Source of the DNA: Pseudomonadota bacterium
Lineage (GTDB): Bacteria > Pseudomonadota > Gammaproteobacteria > Acidiferrobacterales > UBA6901
Assembly (NCBI GenBank): GCA_021783175.1
Contig: JAJXUF010000015.1
Coordinates: 1 to 50,715 of the forward strand
DNA: 50,715 bases
Direction: 5' to 3'
Shown: piece after piece, positions 10,347 to 20,216 of the stretch
Layout: every line of letters begins with the position of its first letter
Numbering within the stretch: the first letter of the stretch is position 1
Notes under the pieces: model-generated
Seen by the model: only the letters and a program-made list of their open reading frames with translations
Told to the model about the DNA's origin: nothing
Database searches by the model: none
Program-made: the position numbers and the translations under genes

Positions 10347-10751
10347 ATGGCTAATCCGACACCAACTGCAGCGTCCCCCAAGGCGAAAAAGCGCGTTCGC
10401 AAGAACGTCGCCGAAGGCATTGCGCATATTCACGCATCGTTCAATAACACCATCATTACCATCACCGATCGCCAGGGAAATGTTCTTTCCTGGGCCACGG
10501 CCGGTGGTGCGGGATTCAAGGGCTCGCGCAAGAGCACGCCCTTTGCGGCACAGGTTGCTGCCGACAAGGCAGGCCGCGCAGCCCAGGAATTTGGCCTCAA
10601 GGCGCTAGAGATCAAGGTCAAAGGACCGGGGCCGGGCCGTGACTCTGCCGTTCGTGCCTTACATGTAATTGGTTACGAAATCAGCAACATCATTGACGTT
10701 ACGCCGATCCCGCACAACGGGTGCCGTCCGGCAAAGAGACGTCGCGTCTAA
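10347..10751 (+). CDS. rpsK: 30S ribosomal protein S11
   Basis: 134 residues. Motifs [21 protein letters not shown] and the C-terminal [19 protein letters not shown] are typical. S11 sits on the 30S platform near the mRNA exit and the 3' end of 16S rRNA. It lies in the expected order between rpsM and rpsD. Confidence 0.98.
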   Translation: MANPTPTAASPKAKKRVRKNVAEGIAHIHASFNNTIITITDRQGNVLSWATAGGAGFKGSRKSTPFAAQVAADKAGRAAQEFGLKALEIKVKGPGPGRDSAVRALHVIGYEISNIIDVTPIPHNGCRPAKRRRV

Positions 10752-10793
10752 ACAGATCAGATCCAGAGATCAGCGGTACATACGGAGAAACAA

Positions 10794-11420
10794 GTGGCAC
10801 GCTATACCGACTCGAAATGCCGTCAGTGTCGACGCGAGGGAGGCAAGCTCTTCCTCAAGGGCGAAAAGTGTTTTACTGAAAAGTGCCCAGTCGAAAAGCG
10901 CGCATATCCGCCTGGCCAGCACGGTCAGCGGCGAGGCCGCGCCTCCGACTACGGCGCGCAGTTGCGCGAAAAACAGAAGCTGCGCCGCATCTATGGCGTG
11001 CTTGAGCGCCAATTTGCCAACTATTACGCTGAATCCGATCGCCGCCGTGGATCGACCGGTGAAAATCTGCTGTCACTCCTCGAATGCCGTCTGGACAACG
11101 TGGTGTACCGCATGGGATTCGGCGTCTCGCGTACTGAGGCGCGCCAGCTGGTTCGTCACAATGCCATCCTGGTCAACAGCAAACGTACCAATATTCCGTC
11201 CTATCAGGTGCGGGCAAACGACGTGATCGAAGTTGTATCGTCGTCACAGAGTCAGCTGCGCATCAAGGCGGCTTTGGAAGCCGCAGAGCAGCGCGGATTC
11301 CCGGAATGGGTGGAAGTGGATTCGAAGGCAATGAAAGGCACCTTCAAGACCGTGCCGGAGCGCAATGAACTCCCGGCAGATATCAACGAACACCTGGTTG
11401 TCGCCCTCTACTCGAAGTAG
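10794..11420 (+). CDS. rpsD: 30S ribosomal protein S4
   Basis: 208 residues with a GTG start at 10794. The N-terminal region holds four cysteines (C9, C12, C26, C31) of the zinc-type S4. The S4 RNA-binding domain begins around residue 97 ([21 protein letters not shown]). S4 starts 30S assembly and in E. coli represses its own operon. Confidence 0.98.
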   Translation: MARYTDSKCRQCRREGGKLFLKGEKCFTEKCPVEKRAYPPGQHGQRRGRASDYGAQLREKQKLRRIYGVLERQFANYYAESDRRRGSTGENLLSLLECRLDNVVYRMGFGVSRTEARQLVRHNAILVNSKRTNIPSYQVRANDVIEVVSSSQSQLRIKAALEAAEQRGFPEWVEVDSKAMKGTFKTVPERNELPADINEHLVVALYSK

Positions 11421-11449
11421 TGGCGTTGGATCAAACGAGGACACGCTCA

Positions 11450-12454
11450 ATGCAGAGTTCTGCAACGGAATTTCTCAAACCGCGACTGGTGGATGTGCAA
11501 ACGCTGGGTCCGACGCGCGCCAAGATCACGCTCGAGCCGCTCGAGCGTGGGTTCGGCTACACGCTGGGCAATGCGCTGCGCAGGATTCTCCTGTCGTCCA
11601 TGCCGGGTTGCGCCATCGCCGAAGTCAAGATCGAAGGCGTGCTGCATGAATACTCGAGTCTCGAAGGTGTGCAGGAAGACGTCATTGAGATTCTTTTGAA
11701 CCTCAAATCGCTGGCCTTGCGCATGCATGGCACACGACCGGATGCCACCCTGCGGCTTTCAAAGAAAGGCCCTGGTCCGGTGACTGCCGCGGATATCAGC
11801 CTCGACCATGACGTGGAAGTAGTAAATCCCGGACATCTGATCGCCACCCTCACCAAGAGCGGATCCATCGCAATGGACCTCAAGGTTTTGCGCGGCCGCG
11901 GATACCAGCCGGTCAGTGCTCGCGCCGCCGAGGAAGGGCGCAGCATCGGCGTGATGCAGCTGGACGCGTCATTCAGCCCTGTCATGCGCGTTTCTTACAC
12001 TGTTGAAAACGCGCGCGTCGAGCAGCGTACCGACCTGGACAGGCTCATTCTTGATATCGAGACTAACGGTGCGATCGACCCTGAGGAAGCGGTGCGCCGC
12101 GCCGCGAATATCCTGCAGGACCAGATTTCAATCTTCGTGGACCTCAAGAGCCCGGAGACCAAGGCGATCGAATCGCCCGAGCCGAATATCAACCCGCTGT
12201 TGCTGCGTCCGGTCGACGACTTGGAACTCACAGTCCGTTCCGCGAACTGCCTCAAGGCGGAGAACATTTTTTACATCGGGGATCTGGTGCAGCGTACTGA
12301 AGTCGAGCTGCTAAAGACGCCGAACCTGGGCAAAAAGTCGCTGACTGAAATCAAGGATATCCTTGCCACGCACCAGCTCTCGCTCGGCATGAAGCTCGAG
12401 AACTGGCCCCCGGCATCGCTCAAGGGCAAATCTCCGGAAAAGGAATCCGCTTGA
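11450..12454 (+). CDS. rpoA: RNA polymerase alpha subunit
   Basis: 334 residues from the ATG at 11450, which gives the gammaproteobacterial start [16 protein letters not shown] and is preceded by ACGAGG. An in-frame start at 11420 would overlap rpsD. The N-terminal dimerisation domain (about 1-235) has [20 protein letters not shown]. The C-terminal domain (about 250-320) has [19 protein letters not shown] and [13 protein letters not shown], which bind UP-element DNA and activators. Confidence 0.98.
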   Translation: MQSSATEFLKPRLVDVQTLGPTRAKITLEPLERGFGYTLGNALRRILLSSMPGCAIAEVKIEGVLHEYSSLEGVQEDVIEILLNLKSLALRMHGTRPDATLRLSKKGPGPVTAADISLDHDVEVVNPGHLIATLTKSGSIAMDLKVLRGRGYQPVSARAAEEGRSIGVMQLDASFSPVMRVSYTVENARVEQRTDLDRLILDIETNGAIDPEEAVRRAANILQDQISIFVDLKSPETKAIESPEPNINPLLLRPVDDLELTVRSANCLKAENIFYIGDLVQRTEVELLKTPNLGKKSLTEIKDILATHQLSLGMKLENWPPASLKGKSPEKESA

Positions 12455-12471
12455 CGGAAGAGGTATAAGAA

Positions 12472-12960
12472 ATGCGTCATCACAAGAGCGGTCGCAAGCT
12501 GAACCGCACCAGCAGCCATCGCGAAGCTTTGTTCAAAAACATGGCTGCGTCGCTTATCCGGCATGAGCAGATTCGCACCACCCTTCCCAAAGCGAAGGAA
12601 CTGCGGCGAGTTGCCGAGCCGCTGATCACTATGGCCAAGACGTCAAGCGTCGCAAACCGCCGTCTTGCCTTCTCGCGCCTGCGCGACCGGGATGCCGTCA
12701 CCAAGCTGTTCGACGTACTGGGAGTGCGCTACAAAGACCGGCCGGGCGGATACTTGCGCATACTCAAGTTTGGATACCGTACCGGCGATACCGCGCCAAT
12801 GGCGTTGGTGCAGCTTGTCGATCGTCCAGATGGCGAGGCGGGTGAAGTAGCCGAGGAATCCAAGCCAACCAAGGCGAAAGCGGCGGGCAAGGTCAAGGGC
12901 GAAAAGAAGGCGAGCTCGCGCAAGAAGGCCGAGGCGTCGGAAGCCGCCGGCACTGCCTGA
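12472..12960 (+). CDS. rplQ: 50S ribosomal protein L17 with long basic tail
   Basis: 162 residues, about 35 more than the 127-residue E. coli protein. The core ([20 protein letters not shown] to [18 protein letters not shown]) is complete by about residue 121. The rest is a low-complexity Lys/Ala/Glu tail starting at [15 protein letters not shown]. Such tails occur in several lineages and are likely disordered and RNA-binding. It is the last gene before the terminator. Confidence 0.97.
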   Translation: MRHHKSGRKLNRTSSHREALFKNMAASLIRHEQIRTTLPKAKELRRVAEPLITMAKTSSVANRRLAFSRLRDRDAVTKLFDVLGVRYKDRPGGYLRILKFGYRTGDTAPMALVQLVDRPDGEAGEVAEESKPTKAKAAGKVKGEKKASSRKKAEASEAAGTA

Positions 12961-12984
12961 GTAGACGCCAAGCGCAGTATCACG

Positions 12985-13015
12985 AGGGCCGGGTTGATCC
13001 CGGCCCTTTGTTTTT
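12985..13015 (+). terminator. Intrinsic terminator of the alpha operon
   Basis: A perfect 9-bp stem, AGGGCCGGG at 12985-12993 with CCCGGCCCT at 12999-13007, has a five-base loop (TTGAT) and is followed by TTTGTTTTT. It lies 24 bases after the rplQ stop and closes the ribosomal cluster. Confidence 0.93.
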
Positions 13016-13054
13016 GCGCTGTATGCAACGAGCACCTCTGTTAGTATTTTACCC

Positions 13055-13780
13055 ATGATAGTGCTGTTCACTGACTTTGGCTGGAACGGCCCGTATGTAG
13101 GCCAGTTGCATGCCGCGTTGGCGTTGGCCGCACCGGATGAACGGGTCATCGACCTGATGCATGACGTATCGCGCCATGCCGTTCGCGCTGCAGCCTATCT
13201 CCTGCCTAGTCTTGTCGAAGCATTCCCCAAAGACACAGTGTTTTTGTGCGTCGTTGACCCAGGCGTCGGCAGCGAGCGCCGGGCGGTCGCTATGCGCGCC
13301 GATGACCGCTGGTACGTCGGACCGGACAACGGGCTCTTCCAGATCGTTGAACAGCGCGCTGCACGCGTCGAGTGCCATGAAATTCTGTGGCGCCCGCCGC
13401 AATTATCGACTTCGTTTCACGGACGCGACCTGTTCGCGCCCGTCGCGGCAGCACTCAGCAAGGGGGAATTGCCGGAATCGCGACTGTTAACGCCGACGCC
13501 GCGACAGGCAGCAAAGTGGCCGGACTGTCTGGCAGAAGTAATCTACATAGATGCGTTTGGCAATGCCATGACGGGTCTGTTGGCGGAACGAGCAGACAAG
13601 CGTTGTGCTCTGCTTGTCCATGGCAGAGATCTTGCCTACGCTGCTACTTTCAGCGCGGTAGCCCATGGGTGCGCTTTTTGGTACTGCAATTCGAGCGGAC
13701 TCGTGGAAATTGCCGTAAATCAGGGTAGCGCGGCCGACCTTCTCGGTTTGCGCATCGGTGATCCGCTGGAGTTGCGTTAG
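13055..13780 (+). CDS. SAM hydroxide adenosyltransferase (DUF62 family)
   Basis: 241 residues. Motifs TDFG (6-9), VVDPGVG (66-72), GPDNG (89-93) and FHGRDLFAP (from 122) are those of the family that hydrolyses S-adenosylmethionine to adenosine and methionine, relatives of the SAM fluorinase/chlorinase. No Shine-Dalgarno sequence is visible. An extended -10 element (TG-T-TAGTAT, 13039-13047) ends seven bases before the ATG, so the mRNA may be leaderless. The gene stands alone between the rplQ terminator and convergent uvrA. Confidence 0.88.
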   Translation: MIVLFTDFGWNGPYVGQLHAALALAAPDERVIDLMHDVSRHAVRAAAYLLPSLVEAFPKDTVFLCVVDPGVGSERRAVAMRADDRWYVGPDNGLFQIVEQRAARVECHEILWRPPQLSTSFHGRDLFAPVAAALSKGELPESRLLTPTPRQAAKWPDCLAEVIYIDAFGNAMTGLLAERADKRCALLVHGRDLAYAATFSAVAHGCAFWYCNSSGLVEIAVNQGSAADLLGLRIGDPLELR

Positions 13781-13831
13781 GGCAAGAACACCAAAGACAC
13801 TCAGGCAGCAAGCACCCGGCTACGCTTGCAG

Positions 13832-16720
13832 TCAGCCGATTCTGCGCCGAACCTGTTGCGAGCGAGCGCGTTCCAGCACGGGCTTCAGGAATTCTCCGGT
13901 ATGCGAGGCCGGATGTGACGCGACCGCTTCCGGACTACCGACGGCCACGATGCGACCGCCGCCATCACCACCCTCCGGTCCGAGATCAATCAGCCAGTCG
14001 GCAGTCTTGATGACATCCAGGTTGTGCTCGATCACGACCACCGTATTGCCGTGGTCGCGAAGGCGATGAAGCACCGCCAGCAGCTGCTTGATATCGTGAA
14101 AATGCAAGCCGGTAGTTGGCTCGTCCAGTATGTAGAGAGTTCGGCCGGTATCACGCTTGGACAGTTCGCGCGACAACTTGATGCGTTGGGCCTCGCCCCC
14201 GGACAGCGTCGTTGCGCTCTGGCCAAGCGTGATATACGACAGGCCAACGTCAAGAAGGGTATCAAGTTTGCGCTTGATTACCGGAATAGCATCAAAGAAT
14301 GCCGCCGCCTCTTCCACAGTCATGTTCAACACTTCGTGGATAGTCCTGCCCTTGTAGCGAATCTCCAGGGTCTCGCGGTTATAACGCTTGCCCTTGCACA
14401 CATCGCACGGAACATAGATGTCGGGCAGAAAATGCATCTCCACTTTGATAAGCCCGTCGCCCTGACAAGCTTCGCAACGCCCGCCGCGTACGTTGAATGA
14501 AAAGCGACCCGCGGTATAGCCGCGCGCTCGCGCCTCCGGCGTGGCGGCGTACAGGTCGCGAAGCGGCGAAAAGAGTCCGGTGTAGGTCGCGGGATTGGAG
14601 CGTGGCGTCCGCCCGATCGGGCTCTGGTCGATATCCACCACTTTGTCCAATTGATCAAGGCCATCGATGCCCGCGCACGGTGCGGGCTCGAGGTTGCTTC
14701 CGTAAAGGTGGCGTGCGGTCAATGCGAAAAGCGTGTCATTTACCAAGGTCGACTTTCCCGAGCCGGACACACCCGTCACGCAAGTGAGAAGTCCGATAGG
14801 AATCGACGCATCAACCGCCTTCAAATTGTTGCCGGTCGCAGCGCGGATCACCAGCTGGCGCGCGGGATCGTTCGGTGTGCGCAGTGGAGGAACTTCGATA
14901 TATTCAGTCCCCGCCAGATAACGTCCGGTAACGGAAGCCGGATTGCGTGCAATTTCCTCAGGTTGCCCTTGAGCAACGATCTGCCCCCCATGCACCCCCG
15001 CGCCCGGGCCCACGTCGAGGACATAATCCGCGGCGCGGATCGCGTCCTCATCATGCTCGACGACGATCACTGTGTTGCCCGCGTCACGCAGGTGGCGCAG
15101 GGTATCGAGCAGCCTGGCATTGTCGCGCTGATGCAGCCCGATGGACGGTTCGTCCAGCACATACATGACACCAACCAGACCTGCGCCGATCTGGGATGCC
15201 AAGCGAATGCGTTGTGCTTCGCCTCCCGAAAGCGTTTCGGCAGAACGCGCCAGAGTCAGATAGTCGAGACCTACATCAACCAGAAAGCCCAGGCGATTGT
15301 GAATTTCCTTGACAATCTTGTCGGCAATTTCGCGACGTTTCCCGCTCAACACCAGGTCGCGAAAGAAGGCCAGTGTCATGGCGATCGGCATGCCCGTGAG
15401 CTCATGGATCGCACGATCGGCGATAAACACATTGCGCGCCTCAACGCGCAGCCGGCTTCCCTGACAATCCAGGCATGGTTGTGAACCCAGATATTTGGCG
15501 AGTTCTTCACGGACCGTGTTCGAATCAGTTTCGCGATAGCGCCGCTCCATGTTGGGAATGACACCCTCAAAGGGATGCTTGCGGCGCTGCGCACCGCCGC
15601 GATCGTTCAGATACGTAAAACTGATAAGTTCTTCACCGCTGCCGTACAAAATCGACTTGCGTACATGTGCCGGAAGCTCTTCGTACGGCGCATCGAGATC
15701 GAACTTGTAATGCTTGGCCAAGCATTCAAGCATGTGAAAATAAAATGCATTGCGTCGATCCCAGCCGCGGATGGCTCCCGAAGGCAGGCTGAGCGTGGCA
15801 TCACTCACGACGCGTTGCGGATCGAAGAACTGACGTACGCCGAGGCCGTCGCAGGTCTGGCAGGCGCCGGCCGGGTTATTGAAGGAAAACAGACGTGGTT
15901 CCAGCTCGGACAGGCTGTAACCACAATTGGGACAGGCGTAGCGGGCGGAAAACAGATGTTCCTCGGCCGGTCTTGCATCGTCTTCCGGCAAGGTCGCGGC
16001 TCGCACCACGCCATCGCCCAGCTGCAACGCTGTTTCCAGTGACTCGGCGAGCCGTTGTTCCTGCCCTGGGCGCACTACAATTCGGTCGACCACGGCCTCG
16101 ATTGTGTGCTTGTGGTTTTTTTCCAGGTCCGGTGCCTGGTCGAGTTCCACCACCTGACCGTCTACCCGGGCGCGTACGTAGCCCTGCGACCGCAGCCCCT
16201 CCAGGAGTTGCACGTGCTCGCCCTTGCGTTCCTGCACTACCGGAGCAAGGAGCATCAACCGCGTTCCCTCGGGCAGAGTCATGATGTGGTCGACCATCTG
16301 GCTGACAGTCTGGGCATCGAGCGCTAAACCGTGTTCCGGACAGCGTGGTTCGCCCACGCGCGCGTAAAGCAGGCGCAGATAATCGTAGATCTCAGTCACT
16401 GTGCCGACAGTGGATCGCGGATTGTGAGAGGTCGACTTCTGTTCGATGGAGATGGCCGGACTCAATCCTTCGATGAGGTCCACGTCCGGTTTTTCCATGA
16501 TGGAAAGAAACTGGCGGGCGTAAGCCGACAGCGATTCCACATAACGCCGTTGGCCCTCGGCATAGAGAGTGTCGAACGCCAACGAAGATTTGCCAGAACC
16601 CGAAAGCCCCGTGATGACGATCAGCCGATCACGTGGCAGATCGGCGTCGATGTTCTTGAGGTTGTGGGTGCGTGCTCCGCGGATGCGCAAATACCCACTA
16701 ACATGGGGTGGGTTTTCCAT
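13832..16720 (-). CDS. uvrA: Excinuclease ABC subunit A
   Basis: 962 residues, slightly longer than the 940 of E. coli. It has two ABC ATPase modules: Walker A motifs [12 protein letters not shown] near residue 38 and [12 protein letters not shown] near residue 648, and two LSGGEAQRI signature motifs. Two zinc modules are visible ([10 protein letters not shown] with CQTCDGLG, and RCEACQGDG with CDVCKGKR). UvrA2 finds bulky DNA lesions and loads UvrB. It is divergent from the MFS gene. I see no LexA box in the 68-base gap. Confidence 0.98.
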   Translation of the reverse strand: MENPPHVSGYLRIRGARTHNLKNIDADLPRDRLIVITGLSGSGKSSLAFDTLYAEGQRRYVESLSAYARQFLSIMEKPDVDLIEGLSPAISIEQKSTSHNPRSTVGTVTEIYDYLRLLYARVGEPRCPEHGLALDAQTVSQMVDHIMTLPEGTRLMLLAPVVQERKGEHVQLLEGLRSQGYVRARVDGQVVELDQAPDLEKNHKHTIEAVVDRIVVRPGQEQRLAESLETALQLGDGVVRAATLPEDDARPAEEHLFSARYACPNCGYSLSELEPRLFSFNNPAGACQTCDGLGVRQFFDPQRVVSDATLSLPSGAIRGWDRRNAFYFHMLECLAKHYKFDLDAPYEELPAHVRKSILYGSGEELISFTYLNDRGGAQRRKHPFEGVIPNMERRYRETDSNTVREELAKYLGSQPCLDCQGSRLRVEARNVFIADRAIHELTGMPIAMTLAFFRDLVLSGKRREIADKIVKEIHNRLGFLVDVGLDYLTLARSAETLSGGEAQRIRLASQIGAGLVGVMYVLDEPSIGLHQRDNARLLDTLRHLRDAGNTVIVVEHDEDAIRAADYVLDVGPGAGVHGGQIVAQGQPEEIARNPASVTGRYLAGTEYIEVPPLRTPNDPARQLVIRAATGNNLKAVDASIPIGLLTCVTGVSGSGKSTLVNDTLFALTARHLYGSNLEPAPCAGIDGLDQLDKVVDIDQSPIGRTPRSNPATYTGLFSPLRDLYAATPEARARGYTAGRFSFNVRGGRCEACQGDGLIKVEMHFLPDIYVPCDVCKGKRYNRETLEIRYKGRTIHEVLNMTVEEAAAFFDAIPVIKRKLDTLLDVGLSYITLGQSATTLSGGEAQRIKLSRELSKRDTGRTLYILDEPTTGLHFHDIKQLLAVLHRLRDHGNTVVVIEHNLDVIKTADWLIDLGPEGGDGGGRIVAVGSPEAVASHPASHTGEFLKPVLERARSQQVRRRIG

Positions 16721-16749
16721 GATCGTTCCCGGTTTCGGTAGAACATGCT

Positions 16750-16778
16750 AATATAAGCCCAATCTGCAATTCTGCCAA
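16750..16778 (-). promoter_or_regulatory. Sigma-70 promoter of uvrA
   Basis: On the minus strand TTGGCA (16778-16773) and TATATT (16755-16750) are separated by 17 bases, giving a start near 16743 and a leader of about 23 bases before the uvrA ATG at 16720. The same -10 region reads TAATAT on the plus strand at 16749-16754 and may serve the divergent MFS gene, though I see no good -35 for it. Confidence 0.65.
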
Positions 16779-16788
16779 AACTCAAAAC

Positions 16789-18159
16789 ATGGCCCTGAAA
16801 AATATCCCCATGACGTCGCTTGAGCGCCGCTCGCTCGCTCTTCTCTCCAGTATCTATGCGATGCGCCTGACTGGCCTGTTTGTGATCCTGCCGATATTTG
16901 CCCTGTATGCGCACAAACTTAAGGGAAACACGCCGTTGTTGATGGGACTTGCTCTTGGTGCCTATGGTCTTACCCAGGCGCTACTGCAGATACCATCTGG
17001 GATGCTCTCCGACCGCATCGGACGCAAACCGGTAATTGCAGGCGGTCTAATAATCTTTGCCATTGGCAGTCTGATCGCCGGCAGTACCGGCAGCATCTGG
17101 GGTGTCATCATCGGACGCGCAATTCAAGGTGCCGGTGCGATCTCGGCCGCGATTATGGCGCTCGTGGCGGATCTCACGCGCGAGGAACAGCGCAACAAGG
17201 CAATGGCCGTGGTTGGCATGACCATCGGTGCCACTTTCATTCTGTCGCTGACCATCGGCCCCGTGCTCGACGGTCTAATCGGCGTCCCGGGAATTTTCAT
17301 GCTGACCGCTATCCTGTCAGGAATCGCGGTGGCCGTCGTGCTGTTTCTGGTGCCTAAGCCTGTGCGCGTCCTGAAGCGGCAGAAGCGCTCCGCACGTGCC
17401 GATTTCGCCAAAATTCTCACCAATTTCCAGTTGTTGCGTCTGGATGCCGGAATATTTGTCCTGCATTTGGTTATGACAGCCATTTTTGTAGTGGTGCCAC
17501 AAGTCATCGTGCGCTATCTGGGTCTTGGCGCGAGCCGCCAGTGGGAGCTCTATCTTCCGATCATGGTGGGCGGTTTCATCGCTATGGTTCCATTTCTGAT
17601 GATGGCAAGCCGCAAGCGGCGCACCCGCGTGGTGTTGACGGGGGCAATCACACTGTTGGTGGTGACGCAGCTGGTGTTTTACTTTTTGAACCAGACGGCC
17701 ATCGGGTTGATCACCGGGCTTTTTCTCTTCTTCGCCGCCTTCAGTCTGCTCGAAGCCATGTTGCCAAGTTTGGTGTCGCGTATCGCGCCGATCGAAAGCA
17801 AGGGCGCGGCCATTGGGGTTTACAGCAGTTCGCAGTTTTTTGGTGCCTTCACCGGCGCGACCCTTGCAGGTGCCCTGTACGGAGCATACGGCATTGGCGC
17901 CGTATTTCTCGCAACCACGGGCTTGTTGGTCGTGTGGTGGATTCTGGCTGTGACCATGTCTGAGCCGAAGCTGCTCGCGTCGCGCCAGTTGCGCGTGGGC
18001 GAGCAGACACCCTCGGCTGCCGAGCACCTGGCGCGCAAGCTGTCCGGCATCCCAGGCGTGGCAGAGGCCATTGTCATTGCCGAGGAAGGGGTCGCCTACC
18101 TCAAGATCGACAGGCATCTGTTGGACGAAAAGAGCCTCGAGCAGTTTGCCGTTTCTTGA
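16789..18159 (+). CDS. MFS transporter, YajR-like, with C-terminal soluble domain
   Basis: 456 residues with about 12 membrane helices. The MFS signature is seen as GMLSDRIGRKPVIAGG near residue 65. The last ~50 residues (ARKLSGIPGVAEAIVIAEEG onward) form a soluble ferredoxin-like domain as in the YAM domain of E. coli YajR. The substrate is unknown; a proton-driven efflux role is likely by family. An alternative start is ATG 16810. In related gammaproteobacteria this gene lies between uvrA and ssb. Confidence 0.88.
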   Translation: MALKNIPMTSLERRSLALLSSIYAMRLTGLFVILPIFALYAHKLKGNTPLLMGLALGAYGLTQALLQIPSGMLSDRIGRKPVIAGGLIIFAIGSLIAGSTGSIWGVIIGRAIQGAGAISAAIMALVADLTREEQRNKAMAVVGMTIGATFILSLTIGPVLDGLIGVPGIFMLTAILSGIAVAVVLFLVPKPVRVLKRQKRSARADFAKILTNFQLLRLDAGIFVLHLVMTAIFVVVPQVIVRYLGLGASRQWELYLPIMVGGFIAMVPFLMMASRKRRTRVVLTGAITLLVVTQLVFYFLNQTAIGLITGLFLFFAAFSLLEAMLPSLVSRIAPIESKGAAIGVYSSSQFFGAFTGATLAGALYGAYGIGAVFLATTGLLVVWWILAVTMSEPKLLASRQLRVGEQTPSAAEHLARKLSGIPGVAEAIVIAEEGVAYLKIDRHLLDEKSLEQFAVS

Positions 18160-18846
18160 TCCTTTCGACGCGCGGCGCCTGCACCCGCGCGGGTGGCTGC
18201 TGATGCGGATGGTTACGCCGCCAGCAACCGTCGCTGTTTGCCTTGATCCCCAATGAGCGTGAACCCGGTTTAGGACCCGTACCGGACAAGTTGACTGCCG
18301 CCGGCTATCCTATTCAACGCCTGCAAGTTCCGCTTTGCGACTTTCGCTTTCAATCCATATTGGCAGCCAGTTAACCCAAACCTGACAGGTGCATGTGTTT
18401 AACGCCCGCTATTCGAGCGAATGGCGTTCCGTTTGTCGCTTGTGCTGTCGAAAGAATTGCCGTCATTTTTATTTAAGACTTCCAGTTACCGTTCAGTGGC
18501 ACATGGTGAATTTGGCGCTATTCGCTGACTTGTTCCTTATCAATCAGTTCGACGCTCAAAGTGTTGATGGTGCGTTGGCCAATAGACCCCCGTCTTGCAT
18601 CGATGACCCCGCACTCCTGGTGCCTTGCCATCTGTCGCCAATGGTTGACGGCCGCTATTTGCAGAATATGAGTGGGCCTAAAAAGTGACAGGGCGCGTTT
18701 GGGCCAAGGGATCATTGGCGCATTTCGATCAGAATCTGCATCCTACGAATGCCTGAAATAGGGACGTTGGCAGTTCTGCCCAGTAGAGCTGGCAAAGGGA
18801 GATTTAACTTGCCTTCCTTCGGCCAAACTTACCATCCCGTCAATGG
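18160..18846. other. 687-base stretch without a recognisable gene
   Basis: No open frame here has family character or a ribosome site. A 7-bp inverted repeat (CGCGCGG 18169-18175, CCGCGCG 18185-18191) follows the MFS stop but lacks a T-run, so termination is uncertain. Composition is less GC-rich than the flanking genes between about 18300 and 18830, consistent with foreign or decaying DNA. A near-palindrome at 18407-18426 is listed separately. Confidence 0.5.
18407..18426. repeat. 20-bp near-palindrome
   Basis: Nine-base arms (CGCTATTCG and CGAATGGCG) with one mismatch flank a two-base centre. It lies in the gene-free stretch after the MFS gene. It could be a protein-binding site or a remnant of a mobile element end; nothing nearby decides. 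Confidence 0.35.
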
Positions 18847-18929
18847 ATGCCGACCACGCCAAAGCAGCCGGGTCCGGCACAGCCCGCCCTTCTTCTGCTG
18901 TTTGAAATCTGTCGTTGGGTAAGCCTTTA
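18847..18929 (+). repeat. 83-bp direct repeat, copy 1
   Basis: This copy matches 23516-23598 at 77 of 83 positions. It begins ATGCCGACCACGCCAAAG and ends GAAATCTGTCGTTGGG followed by TAAGCCTTTA. After a 14-base interruption the sequence ACCAAGT of the other copy also recurs at 18944. It lies immediately next to the decayed transposase. Function unknown; see the second copy. Confidence 0.9.
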
Positions 18930-18954
18930 TTGAGTCGGCATGAACCAAGTTGAA

Positions 18955-19973
18955 TCAGGCTGCATAGCGAACCGGGTCGTGTTCGACGTAGCGCATGATC
19001 CGCTCGGGCTGGCGTTGCTCGCTGCGCAGATGCCGGGCGGTCGCCTCGACGAGCCGCAGCTTCGTGCGTGCGGGCGCCAGCTTGGTGACGGCCTGCTTCG
19101 GATCGGCGTTGGCCATCTCGTCCGGGTTCAGGTCCGGGCTATAGCTCGGCAGACAGAAGACCTCGATGTCGTCATGGTGCTTGGCCAGCCACTCCTTCAC
19201 CGGCTTGCTGTGGTGCGGCCAAAGGTTGTCCAGGATCAGGCAGACCTTGCGGTCGGCGTCCTTGGCCAGCCGCTTCATGAAATCGATCAGGATGCGGGCG
19301 TTGAGCACGCCATCGAAGATTTTCCAGCGCATGGTGCCGCGGTTGGTAACCATGGAAAGCACCGAGAGCCCATGTCATTTGTTCTTGACGCGGACTACCG
19401 GCGTCTGCCCCAGCGGTGCGTAGCTGCGGCCGCGCACGTCGTCGCTGCGCAATCCGGTTTCGTCTCCCCAATGAATTTCGGCTCCCTCGCGCTTGGCGCG
19501 CGCCTCGATTTGCAGGTGTTGCTCGTCGCGCCACTTCCTTACCGCCGTCGCCGACTGTTCGTTGGCCCCGTGCATCGGCTTTTGCGGCGTGAAACCCCAG
19601 CGCGACAGGTACAGACCCACCGTGCGAACCGCCAGCCGGATTGCGTAGCGCTGCTCCACGAGTTCGCCGACCGCCGTGCGCGGCCACAGCGCGTAGGGCA
19701 TCTTCAACTGGTCGGGCGTCTTGTCCGTGATCAGCTGGCACACCGCCAATTCCTGCGCTGCGCTCAGCAGCCGCCTTTCGCCAAACTTGTTCCTGCCCGG
19801 CGCGTCGTGCAACGCCTTAGCCCCCCGGCCGCATGGCGCTTGCAGATGTTGAACACGCTTGTGCGCCTCAACCCCGTCGGCTCGGCGATCACGTCGTAGG
19901 TTCGACCCGCCCGGCGAAGACGAATCACCTGCACACGCCCCTCACGTCGCGCTTCGCGCGATAGCGATCTCAT
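18955..19973 (-). pseudogene. IS630-family transposase, frameshifted and with a nonsense codon
   Basis: Three pieces read in order on the minus strand. The N-terminal HTH part (from ATG 19973) resembles a Tpase helix-turn-helix with IRLRRAGRTYDVIAE. A -1 shift at a run of six G (19826-19821) leads into LHDAPGRNKFGERRLLSAAQ. An in-frame TGA at 19377-19375 follows VRVKNK, after which the same frame continues with the DDE domain (CLILDNLWPHHSKPVKEW, then LPSYSPDLNPDE). The whole is about 340 residues, normal for the family. The shift could be programmed, but the stop makes the copy very likely dead. Terminal inverted repeats were not found. Confidence 0.85.
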
Positions 19974-20180
19974 GCGCAACCGGCACCGGGTTCACCGCGC
20001 ATGAGTCGGTTTAAGAGGGTGGGCGCGACATGGCAGTCGTGTGGCGGGCATATCACGTTCAACAACCTCGCCCGCCTACCCGAAGCCAACCAGCTGCAGC
20101 CATTGACGCGATTGAAACGCTCGCCCGAAAACGCCCGCCCACCGGCAGTCGACCGACTCAATTGAGGCGGAATGGGCAGC

Positions 20181-20209
20181 TTGACGCCACGATTAGCACT
20201 CGCTAACAT
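20181..20209 (+). promoter_or_regulatory. tetR promoter with internal operator palindrome
   Basis: TTGACG at 20181-20186 and TAACAT at 20204-20209 are spaced by 17 bases. The perfect dyad TTAGC-ACTC-GCTAA (20193-20206) overlaps the spacer and the -10 box, so a bound repressor would block the polymerase. The ATG of tetR at 20217 coincides with the expected transcription start, and no Shine-Dalgarno site precedes it. Confidence 0.6.
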
Positions 20210-20216
20210 CGATCCC

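Noticed and set aside
18389..18688. 99-codon frame after the MFS gene
   Set aside because: Composition is not protein-like, there is no ribosome site, and no homology is recognised by eye.
18940..19899. 319-codon frame on the plus strand
   Set aside because: It is the antisense of the IS630-type transposase, whose DDE and HTH motifs are clear on the minus strand.
20193..20206. CIRCE heat-shock element (TTAGCACTC start) before tetR
   Set aside because: Only the left half matches; CIRCE needs a nine-base spacer and GAGTGCTAA. A 14-bp TetR-type dyad explains the sequence better.
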